A stretch of 16,554 bases of DNA from CAZRZN01 sp964604565 (lineage in GTDB: Bacteria; Pseudomonadota; Alphaproteobacteria; Rhodobacterales; Rhodobacteraceae), in assembly GCA_964604565.1 (NCBI GenBank), contig CAZRZN010000074.1, positions 1 through 16,554 on the forward strand, written 5' to 3'. The notes under the pieces were generated by a model, which was not told the DNA's origin, searched no databases, and saw only the letters and a program-made list of their open reading frames with translations. Numbering within the stretch: the first letter of the stretch is position 1; every line of letters starts with the position of its first letter. Below are positions 7,727 to 14,239 of the stretch, in pieces. The position numbers and the translations under genes are program-made.

Positions 7727-7755
7727 TGTATAGGCCCGCATGAATGGTGGATCAA
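7727..7755 (-). promoter_or_regulatory. Candidate sigma70-type promoter for rplS-rpmE
   Basis: On the minus strand TTGATC (7755-7750) and TATACA (7732-7727) are separated by 17 bp, placing the start near 7720 and giving a leader of about 165 nt. The site lies in the non-coding gap just after the stop of the small exported protein gene, which supports independent transcription of the two ribosomal genes. Confidence 0.5.
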
Positions 7756-7793
7756 GAGCAAAGGCGCCCGTTGCGCGGGGCCGATAAGGCACC

Positions 7794-8132
7794 TTAGCGG
7801 GTGGAGCATTGCGCCAGCGTGACCCCGTTCAGAGTTTGCGCGTTGAGGTTGGCGGTAAGCACGACCGTGACCAAGGCATCGCCCTGCGCGTATCGCAGCG
7901 TCTCGACGCAATCCCCCACTCCGAGATCCGCCTCGATCGCAACCTGCGTTTGACCGTGCTGCGGACTGGACAGCGTGACCTCCAGCACTTCGGGATCCTC
8001 GTCGAATTCCGGAACGGCGACGGAAAAGGACAGGATTTCAGATCCTTGAAACCGCCATTCCATCGTGTGTTCCCACGCAAGGGCGGGGGTGACGAACATG
8101 AGCGAAAGGCAAAGTGGGGCCGCGATATGCAT
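7794..8132 (-). CDS. Small exported protein of unknown function
   Basis: A 112-aa protein that I do not recognise. MHIAAPLCLSLMFVTPALA is a plausible signal peptide with cleavage after ALA (residue 19). The mature part is acidic (EFDEDPEVLEV) and beta-rich in character, with two cysteines (C75, C109) that could form one disulfide in the periplasm. C8 lies inside the signal and does not make a convincing lipobox. The ATG at 8132 has GGAG 8 nt upstream, and the codon use resembles its neighbours. It follows the GNAT gene by 63 bp and is probably cotranscribed with it; the rplS promoter starts just beyond its stop. Confidence 0.72.
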   Translation of the reverse strand: MHIAAPLCLSLMFVTPALAWEHTMEWRFQGSEILSFSVAVPEFDEDPEVLEVTLSSPQHGQTQVAIEADLGVGDCVETLRYAQGDALVTVVLTANLNAQTLNGVTLAQCSTR

Positions 8133-8195
8133 GAAGGGACTCCGATCAATACAAGGGAAATGGACGCGGATCTCTTGTCACCGCGGGATGCATGG

Positions 8196-8651
8196 TCACA
8201 GCCAAAGCTTGAACCCTTTGTGGCTGTCGGCAAAGCCGAGTTCGCGATAGAAACGTGCGGCATCCGGGCGAGAGGTGTCGGAGGTCAACTGGACCAAAGC
8301 ACAGTCGCGTTCCCGGCATTTGGCAATCGCCCAATTGATCATCTGCCGTCCAAGGCCACGGTTTCTTGCGCTTGGCGCCACGCGCACGGATTCGATCTGA
8401 CCGCGCCATGCGCCCTTGCGTGACAGACCGGGCAGAAAGGTCAGTTGCAGGCAGCCGATCACCGCCCCGTTCTCCCGCTCCGCCACAGCCAACAAGTGGT
8501 TCGGATCGCGTTTGATCGCGTCGAACGCGGCGATATAGGCAGGGTCGAGCGGCAGCGACGGGTCCTCCCGAACGCTGCCAAGCGCATCATCGGCCAGCAG
8601 CGCGACAATGGCGGGAAGATCGGCGCTATCGGCGCGACGCAGGGAAATCAT
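8196..8651 (-). CDS. GNAT family N-acetyltransferase
   Basis: A 151-aa acetyl-CoA-dependent acetyltransferase, full length for a single GNAT domain. The acetyl-CoA pyrophosphate-binding motif is RNRGLG (96-101), after the strand IESVRVAPSA; AARFYRELGF near the C-terminus is the usual motif B. The substrate is unknown: the family acetylates small amines, antibiotics or protein N-termini. The ATG at 8651 has GGAG 8 nt upstream. It is not closely similar to the four GNATs at 13062-15266, which belong to the RimJ/RimL-like branch. The 254-bp gap to trmD (8652-8905) shows no gene and no strong terminator. Confidence 0.9.
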   Translation of the reverse strand: MISLRRADSADLPAIVALLADDALGSVREDPSLPLDPAYIAAFDAIKRDPNHLLAVAERENGAVIGCLQLTFLPGLSRKGAWRGQIESVRVAPSARNRGLGRQMINWAIAKCRERDCALVQLTSDTSRPDAARFYRELGFADSHKGFKLWL

Positions 8652-8905
8652 TCGGCCTACTCCAAGACGTAAGCCATCATAGGCAATACGCTACCGCCGG
8701 TCCATCCGGCGCGGCGCCGTAACGGGTCAACAGGGGGCATCATCATCGTCCGAACGGATCGCGGCGGTATGGGGTGGTCCGCCGGTCGCCGCGCACGCCC
8801 CGCTGGCGAAACCGGGGAGCGTCCCAAAAGTGGAATCCCGGGTTTTAATTTGCTGATGAATCGCCGAAAATCTACTTGTCGGTCAGGAAAATCCGGATTG
8901 GCCGG

Positions 8906-9709
8906 TCAGTCCTGTCCGGTTTCCAGTGCCTGCCAGAGATCCGGACGTCTTTCGCGGGTCAAGGCGTCGCTCTGTGCGCGACGCCATGCGGCGATGGCAC
9001 CGTGGTTGCCCGATAGGAGCACCTGCGGGATCGGCTGGCCCTGCCATTCGGCGGGCCGCGTGTATTGTGGATGCTCCAGCCGCCCGTCGGAAAAGCTTTC
9101 CTCGTCGGCAGATTCGGTATTGCCCAGCACGCCGGGCAAAAGACGCACGATCGAATCCAGCATGACCTGCGCGGCAAGCTCTCCGCCGGTCAGGACATAG
9201 TCGCCGATGGACACCTCTGCGATGTCGAAATGGTCGATCACACGCTGGTCCAGCCCTTCGAACCGGCCACAGATCAACGTGGCGCCGGGACATTCCGAAA
9301 GCCGGCGGGCCATGTCCTGTGTAAAGGGACGTCCGCGTGGGGAAAGATAGATCAGCGGCGCGCCCGCATGTTGGGTGACCCGGGCGGTCTCTATTGCGGC
9401 GCCCATGACATCGGCGCGCAGCACCATGCCCGGCCCGCCCCCTGCGGGGGTATCGTCCACATTGCGATGCTTGCCCTCGCCGAAGGCGCGCAGCGGGACG
9501 GTGTTCAATTGCCAGCGCCCTTCCTTTAACGCCTTGCCTGTCAGCGACAAGCCAAGCGCGCCGGGAAACGCCTCGGGAAACAGGGTGATGACCTGCGCGC
9601 GCCATGCGCGGGCCAGCTCCGGGTCAGGCTCCATGAGGTCGCGTGGCGTGAGAGTCGGGCGGATCGTCTTGCGCCCGTGGGAACGGGCCGGGGGCGTTTG
9701 GTCAGACAT
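8906..9709 (-). CDS. trmD: tRNA (guanine-N1)-methyltransferase
   Basis: This SPOUT methyltransferase makes m1G37 in tRNAs reading CNN and some other codons, which prevents +1 frameshifting. The protein is 267 aa. The core begins at about residue 36 (AQVITLFPEAFPG) and includes FGEGKHRNVDDTPAGGGPGM, the trefoil-knot AdoMet site LICGRFEGLDQRV and SIGDYVLTGGELA, then HPQYTRP and VLLSGNH. The first 35 residues (SHGRKTIRPTLTPRDLM) are an extension absent from E. coli TrmD; I recall similar ones in Rhodobacteraceae. I keep the ATG at 9709 because AGGAAG lies at good spacing, while the internal Met 26 has no ribosome binding site. A hypothetical membrane protein gene ends 65 bp upstream. Confidence 0.96.
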   Translation of the reverse strand: MSDQTPPARSHGRKTIRPTLTPRDLMEPDPELARAWRAQVITLFPEAFPGALGLSLTGKALKEGRWQLNTVPLRAFGEGKHRNVDDTPAGGGPGMVLRADVMGAAIETARVTQHAGAPLIYLSPRGRPFTQDMARRLSECPGATLICGRFEGLDQRVIDHFDIAEVSIGDYVLTGGELAAQVMLDSIVRLLPGVLGNTESADEESFSDGRLEHPQYTRPAEWQGQPIPQVLLSGNHGAIAAWRRAQSDALTRERRPDLWQALETGQD

Positions 9710-9774
9710 GCGGGCTTCCTGCGTTGCCGCATCCTGTTAGCGCGGGGTGGGGCACCGGGGCAAGGCAGCGTGGA

Positions 9775-10869
9775 TCAGAGATTGTCCGCTGAACCCGGTG
9801 TCCGGGGAGGGATGCGTCCGGTCGCCCGCTCCCAGACCGGCCGAGGGCGCGGGGCCCGTCCCGACAGCGGCACGAAGATATGTTTGGGATCCGGCCAGCG
9901 CGCCTCTCCGGTCAAGTCGGCCAAAGCGTCAAGTTCGGCAGCCAGTCGTGCTTCGGCGCGCGGAGAGGGCAGGAAGTTCAGTTCCTGATGGGAATAATAG
10001 CCCGCATTGCAGCGCTCGATCAGGTTGTGAATGTTTTCCAGAAAGGGACGGTCACCGTTGCGCGCCGCTTCCTGAAGCTGCGAACCGTCGGGAAGCTGCG
10101 CAAGATAGGCGGCGACTGTCGCGCGGTCACAGGCCGGTTGCGCCACGCACCATAGCGCTGCCGCCCGCTGGGCCGGATCTTCGGGATCGTGGTGGCATAC
10201 GATATGGTGCCAAAGGTCAATATCTGCCGTTTCGAGGGGACCCAACGTATCGGTCAGGCTTTTGGCCGGTGTCCCGCGACGTCGCGTGCGCGGGGTCGCC
10301 TGATATGCGGCAAAGGCGCGGTCATATTCCTCGCGCGCATGTGCGATTCGGTCGATTTCGTCACGCAGGCCAAGAACGACGTGCGGCCGCTGAAACATCT
10401 GGGCAATCCGGCCAGCTTCGCCGGGCGGCGCCGTAAGCAATCGCCGCAGGAGGGTCAGCGTAACGACCTTGTCCGGCGGAAGGGTGGCCGTGTCCGCGAT
10501 GCCCCACGCATCGAGCACGCGCGAGAGGATACGCGCAACTGAATTTTCTCTGGTTGGCGGAGCGTGAAATTCCGCGTTCGGGTCCATCGCTGCGGCGAGG
10601 GCCCTGTTCAATTCTCCACGCTGTAGATCCAGTGCGGGCAGGTCTGTTGGCGGGTTACGCAACACTGTCTTGCGCAACAGGGCGGGCGCACGCGCCTTTG
10701 GGCGCATTCTGGAAAGGTAAGGCACCAAGACGACCACGGCGAGGCCGCATGCAGCCAATATCGCAAGCGCTGCCGGCCACCCAAAAAACAGGAAGGCCAA
10801 CGCGAAGGCGATCAACCCCGGTCCAAGTGCCAGGGCGGTCAGCAGCATTCGATGGATCAATACGTCCAA
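9775..10869 (-). CDS. Two-TM membrane protein of unknown function, TTG start
   Basis: A 364-aa protein that I do not recognise. Two hydrophobic helices are packed at the N-terminus (about 9-31 and 33-51), followed by a basic stop-transfer (SRMRPKARAPALLRK) and a long soluble, probably cytosolic, part rich in Ala, Leu, Arg and Asp. That part has a His/Cys cluster (WHHIVCHHD, with Cys 16 residues later and a further Cys), but no motif I can name. The best start is TTG at 10869, with GGAGG only 4 nt upstream; the first ATG in frame is 7 codons later (10848) and has no ribosome binding site. It lies between rimM and trmD, where the classical operon has nothing, and is co-oriented with trmD (65-bp gap). 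Confidence 0.78.
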   Translation of the reverse strand: MDVLIHRMLLTALALGPGLIAFALAFLFFGWPAALAILAACGLAVVVLVPYLSRMRPKARAPALLRKTVLRNPPTDLPALDLQRGELNRALAAAMDPNAEFHAPPTRENSVARILSRVLDAWGIADTATLPPDKVVTLTLLRRLLTAPPGEAGRIAQMFQRPHVVLGLRDEIDRIAHAREEYDRAFAAYQATPRTRRRGTPAKSLTDTLGPLETADIDLWHHIVCHHDPEDPAQRAAALWCVAQPACDRATVAAYLAQLPDGSQLQEAARNGDRPFLENIHNLIERCNAGYYSHQELNFLPSPRAEARLAAELDALADLTGEARWPDPKHIFVPLSGRAPRPRPVWERATGRIPPRTPGSADNL

Positions 10870-10957
10870 GACGCCTCCGGGAAAACTTGTTCGAAGTTTC
10901 CAAAAATTCGCCGAAAATTATGGCCTAAACATGGTTGCCGATGCATTGATTTGACCC

Positions 10958-10984
10958 CTTTTGTTGCCGGACCCGGGACAAAAG
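10958..10984. repeat. Inverted repeat CTTTTGT / ACAAAAG
   Basis: Perfect 7-bp arms (10958-10964 and 10978-10984) flank 13 bases that include CCGG and CCCGGG. It lies about 90-115 bp upstream of the TTG start of the two-TM gene. It may be an operator or a weak structural element; neither strand has a T-tract placed as in a terminator. Confidence 0.35.
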
Positions 10985-11166
10985 TTTTGATTGCTCCGCA
11001 TTCGCATGCACTTCGATAGATCTGGATCATTTACGAAAGATGTATGGCCGGGAAAGCCGATGTCAGCTTTTCGTTTTGACGGGGCGGGATTCGCGCGTCG
11101 TCCGCGCGGCGGGTGGCGTGCAACAAGGATAATTGCGCCCTGCCGCCGGATCTTTTGTCGGGGCGT

Positions 11167-11508
11167 TTAACCCCAAGCTATCCGAAATGGCCGCGAACAT
11201 TCGCCCGCGATGTCGTGTTTGGGCCATCGGTGCCAGGCATGAATAGCGGGGCCCGGCATGTTTATGGACTGCTTTGACCCACATGCGCATTTTTGGAAGC
11301 TGTTGTTCGAACCGCAAGCCGAGGGAATGTCTGCGCGACATGACGTGTTCGGGTCACGGAATGAAACCCACACGGGTTTTCCGCTGGCGTTCAGCCGGCG
11401 CTGCATCCAGCGGGTGATTTCCGGATAGCTCTGGTGCGCGTCGCAACGAAAGATCGGGTCATTCGGGTGCGCGAGCCGGCGCCTGCCCAAGGCAAGCTGG
11501 TATGCCCG
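11167..11508 (-). pseudogene. Possible gene remnant or readthrough extension behind rimM
   Basis: The frame of rimM remains open for 113 codons after its TGA, to a TAA at 11167-11169. The first 50-55 codons look coding: mostly G/C in third positions, and sensible text such as HPNDPIFRCDAH, YPEITRWMQRRL and KPVWVSFRDPN. Beyond that the composition degrades and Cys becomes frequent. There is no good start with a ribosome binding site; TTG at 11490 or an internal ATG are the only options. It may be the tail of a decayed gene, a short gene with a poor start, or chance. I do not recognise the sequence. Confidence 0.25.
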
Positions 11509-12015
11509 TCAGTCGAAAAGCCCCTCGGGCGGATCTGCGACGATCCGCCCGGAGGCGAGGTCGATCGTGGGAACCGCTGCAAGCGTGAAGGGCAGCAGCA
11601 CGGTCCGGGACGACCCGGGAACCTGAAGTTCCAGCAAATCGCTTGCGCCATGATTGTGCACCGCCTGGACCTTGCCCAGGGGCGCGCCGCCGGTGTCGAA
11701 GACCTGAAGGCCGATCAGGTCCGTATGGTAATACTCATCGTCCGGCAGGCTGGGCAGACGATCACGCGGCGCAAACAGGCGTGTGCCTTTCAGGGCGTCG
11801 GCCTGTTCCTTGGTCATCACGCCGGAGAGACGCGCGGCAAAGCCGCTCTTGACCTCGCCGATGATCTCGACGTCGAAACTGCGGCTCCCGTCCTCTGTCG
11901 TGAGGGGGGCATATTCCTCCACGGCGAGGGGATCGGCGGTAAAGCTTTTGAGCCGCACATCGCCGTGAACGCCAAATGCGCCTGCGATGGCGCCGACGCA
12001 GATCTTGTCGGTCAT
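11509..12015 (-). CDS. rimM: Ribosome maturation factor RimM
   Basis: A 168-aa cytosolic factor that binds S19 and helps assemble the 30S head. The N-terminal RimM domain shows VGAIAGAFGVHGDVRLKSF (about 7-25), and the C-terminal PRC-barrel begins near LPDDEYYHTDLIGLQV (about 90-105) and includes GKVQAVHNHGASDLLEL. The frame is open further upstream (to 12078), but I choose the ATG at 12015: it starts the family N-terminus, has a G-rich ribosome binding site (AGGGGG) and lies 2 nt after the stop of the 48-aa microprotein gene, implying translational coupling. The stop is TGA followed by C, a context known to be leaky. Confidence 0.96.
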   Translation of the reverse strand: MTDKICVGAIAGAFGVHGDVRLKSFTADPLAVEEYAPLTTEDGSRSFDVEIIGEVKSGFAARLSGVMTKEQADALKGTRLFAPRDRLPSLPDDEYYHTDLIGLQVFDTGGAPLGKVQAVHNHGASDLLELQVPGSSRTVLLPFTLAAVPTIDLASGRIVADPPEGLFD

Positions 12016-12017
12016 GG

Positions 12018-12164
12018 CTAGCCCCCTGTTTTTGCGCAAATTCCTGCGCTTGTCACCGTGCCGCCGGATGCCTCGCAACGCTCCCGGCCTTGGCCGCGTT
12101 CATAGGCCATGCCGGTGATGAAGGCAGCCATCAGCAGGATGGCAAGACGGATCAGGCGGAACAT
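12018..12164 (-). CDS. 48-aa single-TM microprotein between rpsP and rimM
   Basis: A short gene of 48 codons that begins MFRLIRLAILLMAAFITGMA and ends in TAG two bases before the rimM start. The N-terminus is a positively charged head plus one hydrophobic helix (about 4-20). The rest is a short soluble tail with two cysteines (C30, C43) in ERCEASGGTV and SAGICAKTGG, plausibly periplasmic and disulfide-bonded. Codon use is strongly coding-like (ATC, CTG, GCC, GGC). The ribosome binding site is weak (GGA about 10 nt upstream). The tight junction to rimM and the position in the translation operon support a real gene, and similar tiny proteins exist in Rhodobacteraceae as far as I recall. Its function is unknown. 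Confidence 0.7.
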   Translation of the reverse strand: MFRLIRLAILLMAAFITGMAYERGQGRERCEASGGTVTSAGICAKTGG

Positions 12165-12195
12165 CTGCAAGCATCCGGAAGGGCGGCGGCGGACC

Positions 12196-12210
12196 CGGAC
12201 CTATGGTCCG
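12196..12210 (-). promoter_or_regulatory. Hairpin between rpsP and the microprotein gene
   Basis: CGGACC-TAT-GGTCCG is a perfect 6-bp stem with a 3-nt loop, 33 bp after the rpsP stop and about 32 bp before the microprotein start. No T-tract follows, so it is more likely an mRNA-stability or partial-attenuation element than a full terminator. Confidence 0.35.
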
Positions 12211-12242
12211 GCACATGCGCCATCCGCCCTCCTGCGAGGCGC

Positions 12243-12608
12243 TTATTCAGCGGGGGCTTCTTCGCTGGCTGCGGCGGCCTTGGCTGCCTTCGCTTCGGAC
12301 CGTTCCTGCGCCTTCTTGCCGGGCGTGCCCTTCTTGGCGTTGTTGCGCTCTTTCTTGGGCAGCACATCGGCGGCTTCGAGGAAGCGGGACACGCGGTCGG
12401 TCACCTGGGCGCCGTGGCCGATCCAGTACTGGATACGCTCGACGTCCATCTTGACGCGGTCTTCGCTGTCCTTGGGGAGCAGCGGGTTGTAGGTGCCCAG
12501 CTTTTCGATGAAGCGTCCGTCGCGGGGCATACGGCTGTCGGCCGCGACAATGCGATAGAAGGGGCGCTTTTTCGAGCCGCCACGGGCGAGACGAATTTTG
12601 ACTGCCAT
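12243..12608 (-). CDS. rpsP: 30S ribosomal protein S16
   Basis: A 121-aa small-subunit protein needed early in 30S assembly. MAVKIRLARGGSKKRPFYRI, ADSRMPRDGRFIEKLGTYNP and YWIGHGAQVTDRV are family signatures. From about residue 84 a Lys/Ala/Glu-rich tail extends it beyond the 82-aa E. coli form, as in many alphaproteobacteria. The ATG at 12608 has AGGAG 7 nt upstream. The gene follows chorismate mutase by 48 bp with no terminator between, so both are probably in one transcript. Confidence 0.97.
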   Translation of the reverse strand: MAVKIRLARGGSKKRPFYRIVAADSRMPRDGRFIEKLGTYNPLLPKDSEDRVKMDVERIQYWIGHGAQVTDRVSRFLEAADVLPKKERNNAKKGTPGKKAQERSEAKAAKAAAASEEAPAE

Positions 12609-12656
12609 TGGTTTTCTCCTTTGAATGGCTTGGTTTGGCGAGGATTTCCCTGCGCC

Positions 12657-12953
12657 TCAGGTCTGGTGTTTCTTATGGTGCTGGATGACTTCCTGAATGA
12701 CGAAGTTCAGGAATTTCTTGGCGAATTCCGGGTCCAGATCGGCCTGGATCGCCAGGTCCTGAAGCCGCGCGATCTGGTCTTCTTCGCGCGCGGGATCGGA
12801 TGGGGGGAGGTCGTGACGTGCCTTGAGGACACCCACGGCCTGCGTGTGCTTGAACCGCTCTGCCAGCGTAAAGACAAGGATGGCATCGAGCCGGTCGATG
12901 GATTTTCGGTGCTCCGACAGAAGGTCGGCGGCGCGGGCGATGGCATCGGTCAT
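12657..12953 (-). CDS. Chorismate mutase, AroQ class
   Basis: A 98-aa all-helical enzyme that converts chorismate to prephenate for Phe and Tyr synthesis. By alignment with the E. coli P-protein mutase domain, R16, R33, K44, D53, R56 and E57 sit at the spacing of R11, R28, K39, D48, R51 and E52, and Q91 may take the place of Q88. Active-site residues thus look complete. It is a monofunctional form with no fused dehydratase or dehydrogenase. The frame is open further upstream (to 13016) through the repeat array, but the ATG at 12953 has GAGGA 7 nt upstream and starts the normal N-terminus (MTDAIARAADLL). It precedes rpsP, so aromatic synthesis and ribosome synthesis may share a transcript. Confidence 0.93.
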   Translation of the reverse strand: MTDAIARAADLLSEHRKSIDRLDAILVFTLAERFKHTQAVGVLKARHDLPPSDPAREEDQIARLQDLAIQADLDPEFAKKFLNFVIQEVIQHHKKHQT

Positions 12954-12980
12954 GTCGGGGTCCTCTGGTCGTAAAAAGCC

Positions 12981-13035
12981 CATGCACACTCCATGCACAG
13001 CCGATGCACACACCATGCATACGCGATGCGGTTCT
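12981..13035. repeat. Five tandem 11-bp repeats, consensus (C/G)ATGCACACNC
   Basis: Units on the + strand: CATGCACACTC (12981-12991), CATGCACAGCC (12992-13002), GATGCACACAC (13003-13013), CATGCATACGC (13014-13024) and the degenerate GATGCGGTTCT (13025-13035). The ATGC core recurs exactly every 11 bp, about one helical turn. The array fills the gap between the last GNAT stop (13062) and chorismate mutase (12953). On the minus strand it ends in GGGCTTTTT, 19-28 bases before the mutase ATG. The period is not a multiple of three, which speaks against a protein-coding origin. Confidence 0.85.
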
Positions 13036-13061
13036 GCGGGGGTGAGGGTTGAAGGAGCGGA

Positions 13062-13667
13062 TCAGTCAAGCGCCCAACCTTTCGGTCTGAAGAGGGGATC
13101 CTGATAGTGGGCGATTTCCATGGCGATGCCGTGCCCGATCTGGGTATCGCGCAGCTGCGCCAGAGTCGGGTGACGGTAGACCGCGTCGGACCCGTCGATC
13201 GAGGGCGCCGCCGGATCCTTGACGCAGCCGAGCCGTTCCGCGAGCCGGATGGAATCGAGGTTCTTGGGGTCGATGTAGCTGACGGCCGTTTCCCAGCCGA
13301 GATCCTCGTAGACGTGGCGGCGCACCCGGTCCGTCGCTTCCAGCGCGTATCCCTTGCCCGCCTTGTCCGGCCAGATGATCCAGGCGATCTCACGCTCGGG
13401 CCATTTTGCCGGAAACCAGCCGCCCGCCATGCCCACGGTTTCCTCCGTGTCGCGCAGGTGGACCATCCACATCCCGAAGCCGCGGATTTCCCAATGGCCG
13501 ATTTCGGCCGCATAAAGCATCCATGTCTCATAGGCGTTGAGCGGCCCCCCCATGAAGCGGGAGCGGTAGGAGGCGAAGGTCGCCTTGAAATCCGGATAAT
13601 CCTGCGGCTCGGGGCTGCGCAGGACAAGGCGCCCTGTCGTCAGGACGGGGATGTCGGGGTGGGGCAT
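13062..13667 (-). CDS. GNAT N-acetyltransferase, RimJ/RimL-like (fourth of tandem array)
   Basis: A 201-aa acetyltransferase. It starts RLVLRSPEPQDYPDF (13-27), typical of the Acetyltransf_3 branch, then FMGGP (38-42), GHWEIRGFG (57-65), the acetyl-CoA motif AGKGYALEA (103-111) and DSIRLAERLGC. Compared with its three neighbours it has an extra C-terminal tail of about 30 residues. I place the start at the ATG at 13667, whose A is also the last base of the TGA of the preceding gene (TGATG), indicating coupled translation. The frame is open farther upstream, but only as a shadow of that gene. RimJ/RimL relatives acetylate the N-terminal amine of ribosomal proteins; the substrate here is unknown. 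Confidence 0.92.
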   Translation of the reverse strand: MPHPDIPVLTTGRLVLRSPEPQDYPDFKATFASYRSRFMGGPLNAYETWMLYAAEIGHWEIRGFGMWMVHLRDTEETVGMAGGWFPAKWPEREIAWIIWPDKAGKGYALEATDRVRRHVYEDLGWETAVSYIDPKNLDSIRLAERLGCVKDPAAPSIDGSDAVYRHPTLAQLRDTQIGHGIAMEIAHYQDPLFRPKGWALD

Positions 13668-14239
13668 CAGGCGGCCTCCCTCATGTGACGGTAGACCAGC
13701 GTCCCGTCGGCCAGCGCGGACTCTGCGGTGGTGTCGCGGGCTACGCCGATGCGGTCCATCATGGCCAAGCCGCGGGTGTTGGCGGGCGCGACGCAGGAGC
13801 GGACGCTGTCCCAGCCAAGGGTGTCGAAGGCGTGGCCGCGCGCGGCGGTCAGCGCCTCTGTCGCAAGGCCCTGTCCCTCTGCATTGGCGGTGAGGCACAC
13901 GCACAGGGCCGGTTCCATGTCGCCATGGTCGAATCCCAGCACGGCAAAGCCCGCGGAAGGCGTGTTGACCGCGTCGATGGTCCAGAGGCCATGACCGTGC
14001 AGCAGCCAGCAGGCGGTGGACTCGGTGAACCTGCCCCAGGCCGCCGCCCGGGTGAAGGGGCCGCCCATATGCGTCGCGCGATCCGAACACAGGATGGAGG
14101 CATAGGCGCCGAAATCATAGATCCGCGGCCCGCGCAGTTGCAGGCGGCGGGTGTCGAGAACGGGAATACGGCCGCCAAGACGGGCGGCGGTCCGGGCCGC
14201 GGGGCCGGGCCGGTGCTGTTCGCAGGGGGCGTGGATCAT
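13667..14239 (-). CDS. GNAT N-acetyltransferase, RimJ/RimL-like (third of array)
   Basis: A 190-aa acetyltransferase, the most divergent of the four. It has RRLQLRGPRIYDF (31-43), HMGGP (57-61), HGHGLWTID (81-89; the usual GHW is replaced by ACW) and an intact acetyl-CoA motif EGQGLATEA (121-129). An extra N-terminal segment of about 25 residues precedes the fold. I choose the ATG at 14239 because it forms an ATGA overlap with the stop of the preceding GNAT; the Met at 14263 would lie deeper inside that gene. Cys residues are more frequent than in its neighbours. The substrate is unknown. Confidence 0.88.
   Translation of the reverse strand: MIHAPCEQHRPGPAARTAARLGGRIPVLDTRRLQLRGPRIYDFGAYASILCSDRATHMGGPFTRAAAWGRFTESTACWLLHGHGLWTIDAVNTPSAGFAVLGFDHGDMEPALCVCLTANAEGQGLATEALTAARGHAFDTLGWDSVRSCVAPANTRGLAMMDRIGVARDTTAESALADGTLVYRHMREAA

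Larger units (their letters stand above)
10870..11508. other. Long intergenic region between the two-TM gene and rimM
   Basis: This 639-bp stretch separates rimM from the next gene. I see: an inverted repeat with 7-bp arms (10958-10984); the 13-mer CTTCGATAGATCT (11011-11023), shared with 4190-4202; a CGCGCG-TCGTC-CGCGCG hairpin (about 11094-11110) without T-tract; and a coding-like stretch directly after the rimM stop (about 11340-11508), described separately. The part 10870-11160 shows no credible gene and probably holds the promoter of the two-TM gene and the end of the rimM transcript. Confidence 0.55.

Noticed and set aside
8862..8875. TCGCCGAAAAT, also present near 10908
   Set aside because: An 11-bp match in two gaps without symmetry or extended similarity; expected by chance more readily than the 13-mer pair.
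11063..11341. 92-codon minus-strand frame in the rimM downstream gap
   Set aside because: Mixed third-position composition, no ribosome binding site, no recognisable protein text; kept only as part of the intergenic description.
12954..13016. Extension of chorismate mutase upstream through the repeat array
   Set aside because: The 11-bp period shifts frame between units, the text is Cys/His-rich, and the ATG at 12953 has a good Shine-Dalgarno.
12981..13035. CRISPR-like reading of the repeat array
   Set aside because: Units are only 11 bp with no spacers; it is a simple tandem repeat.
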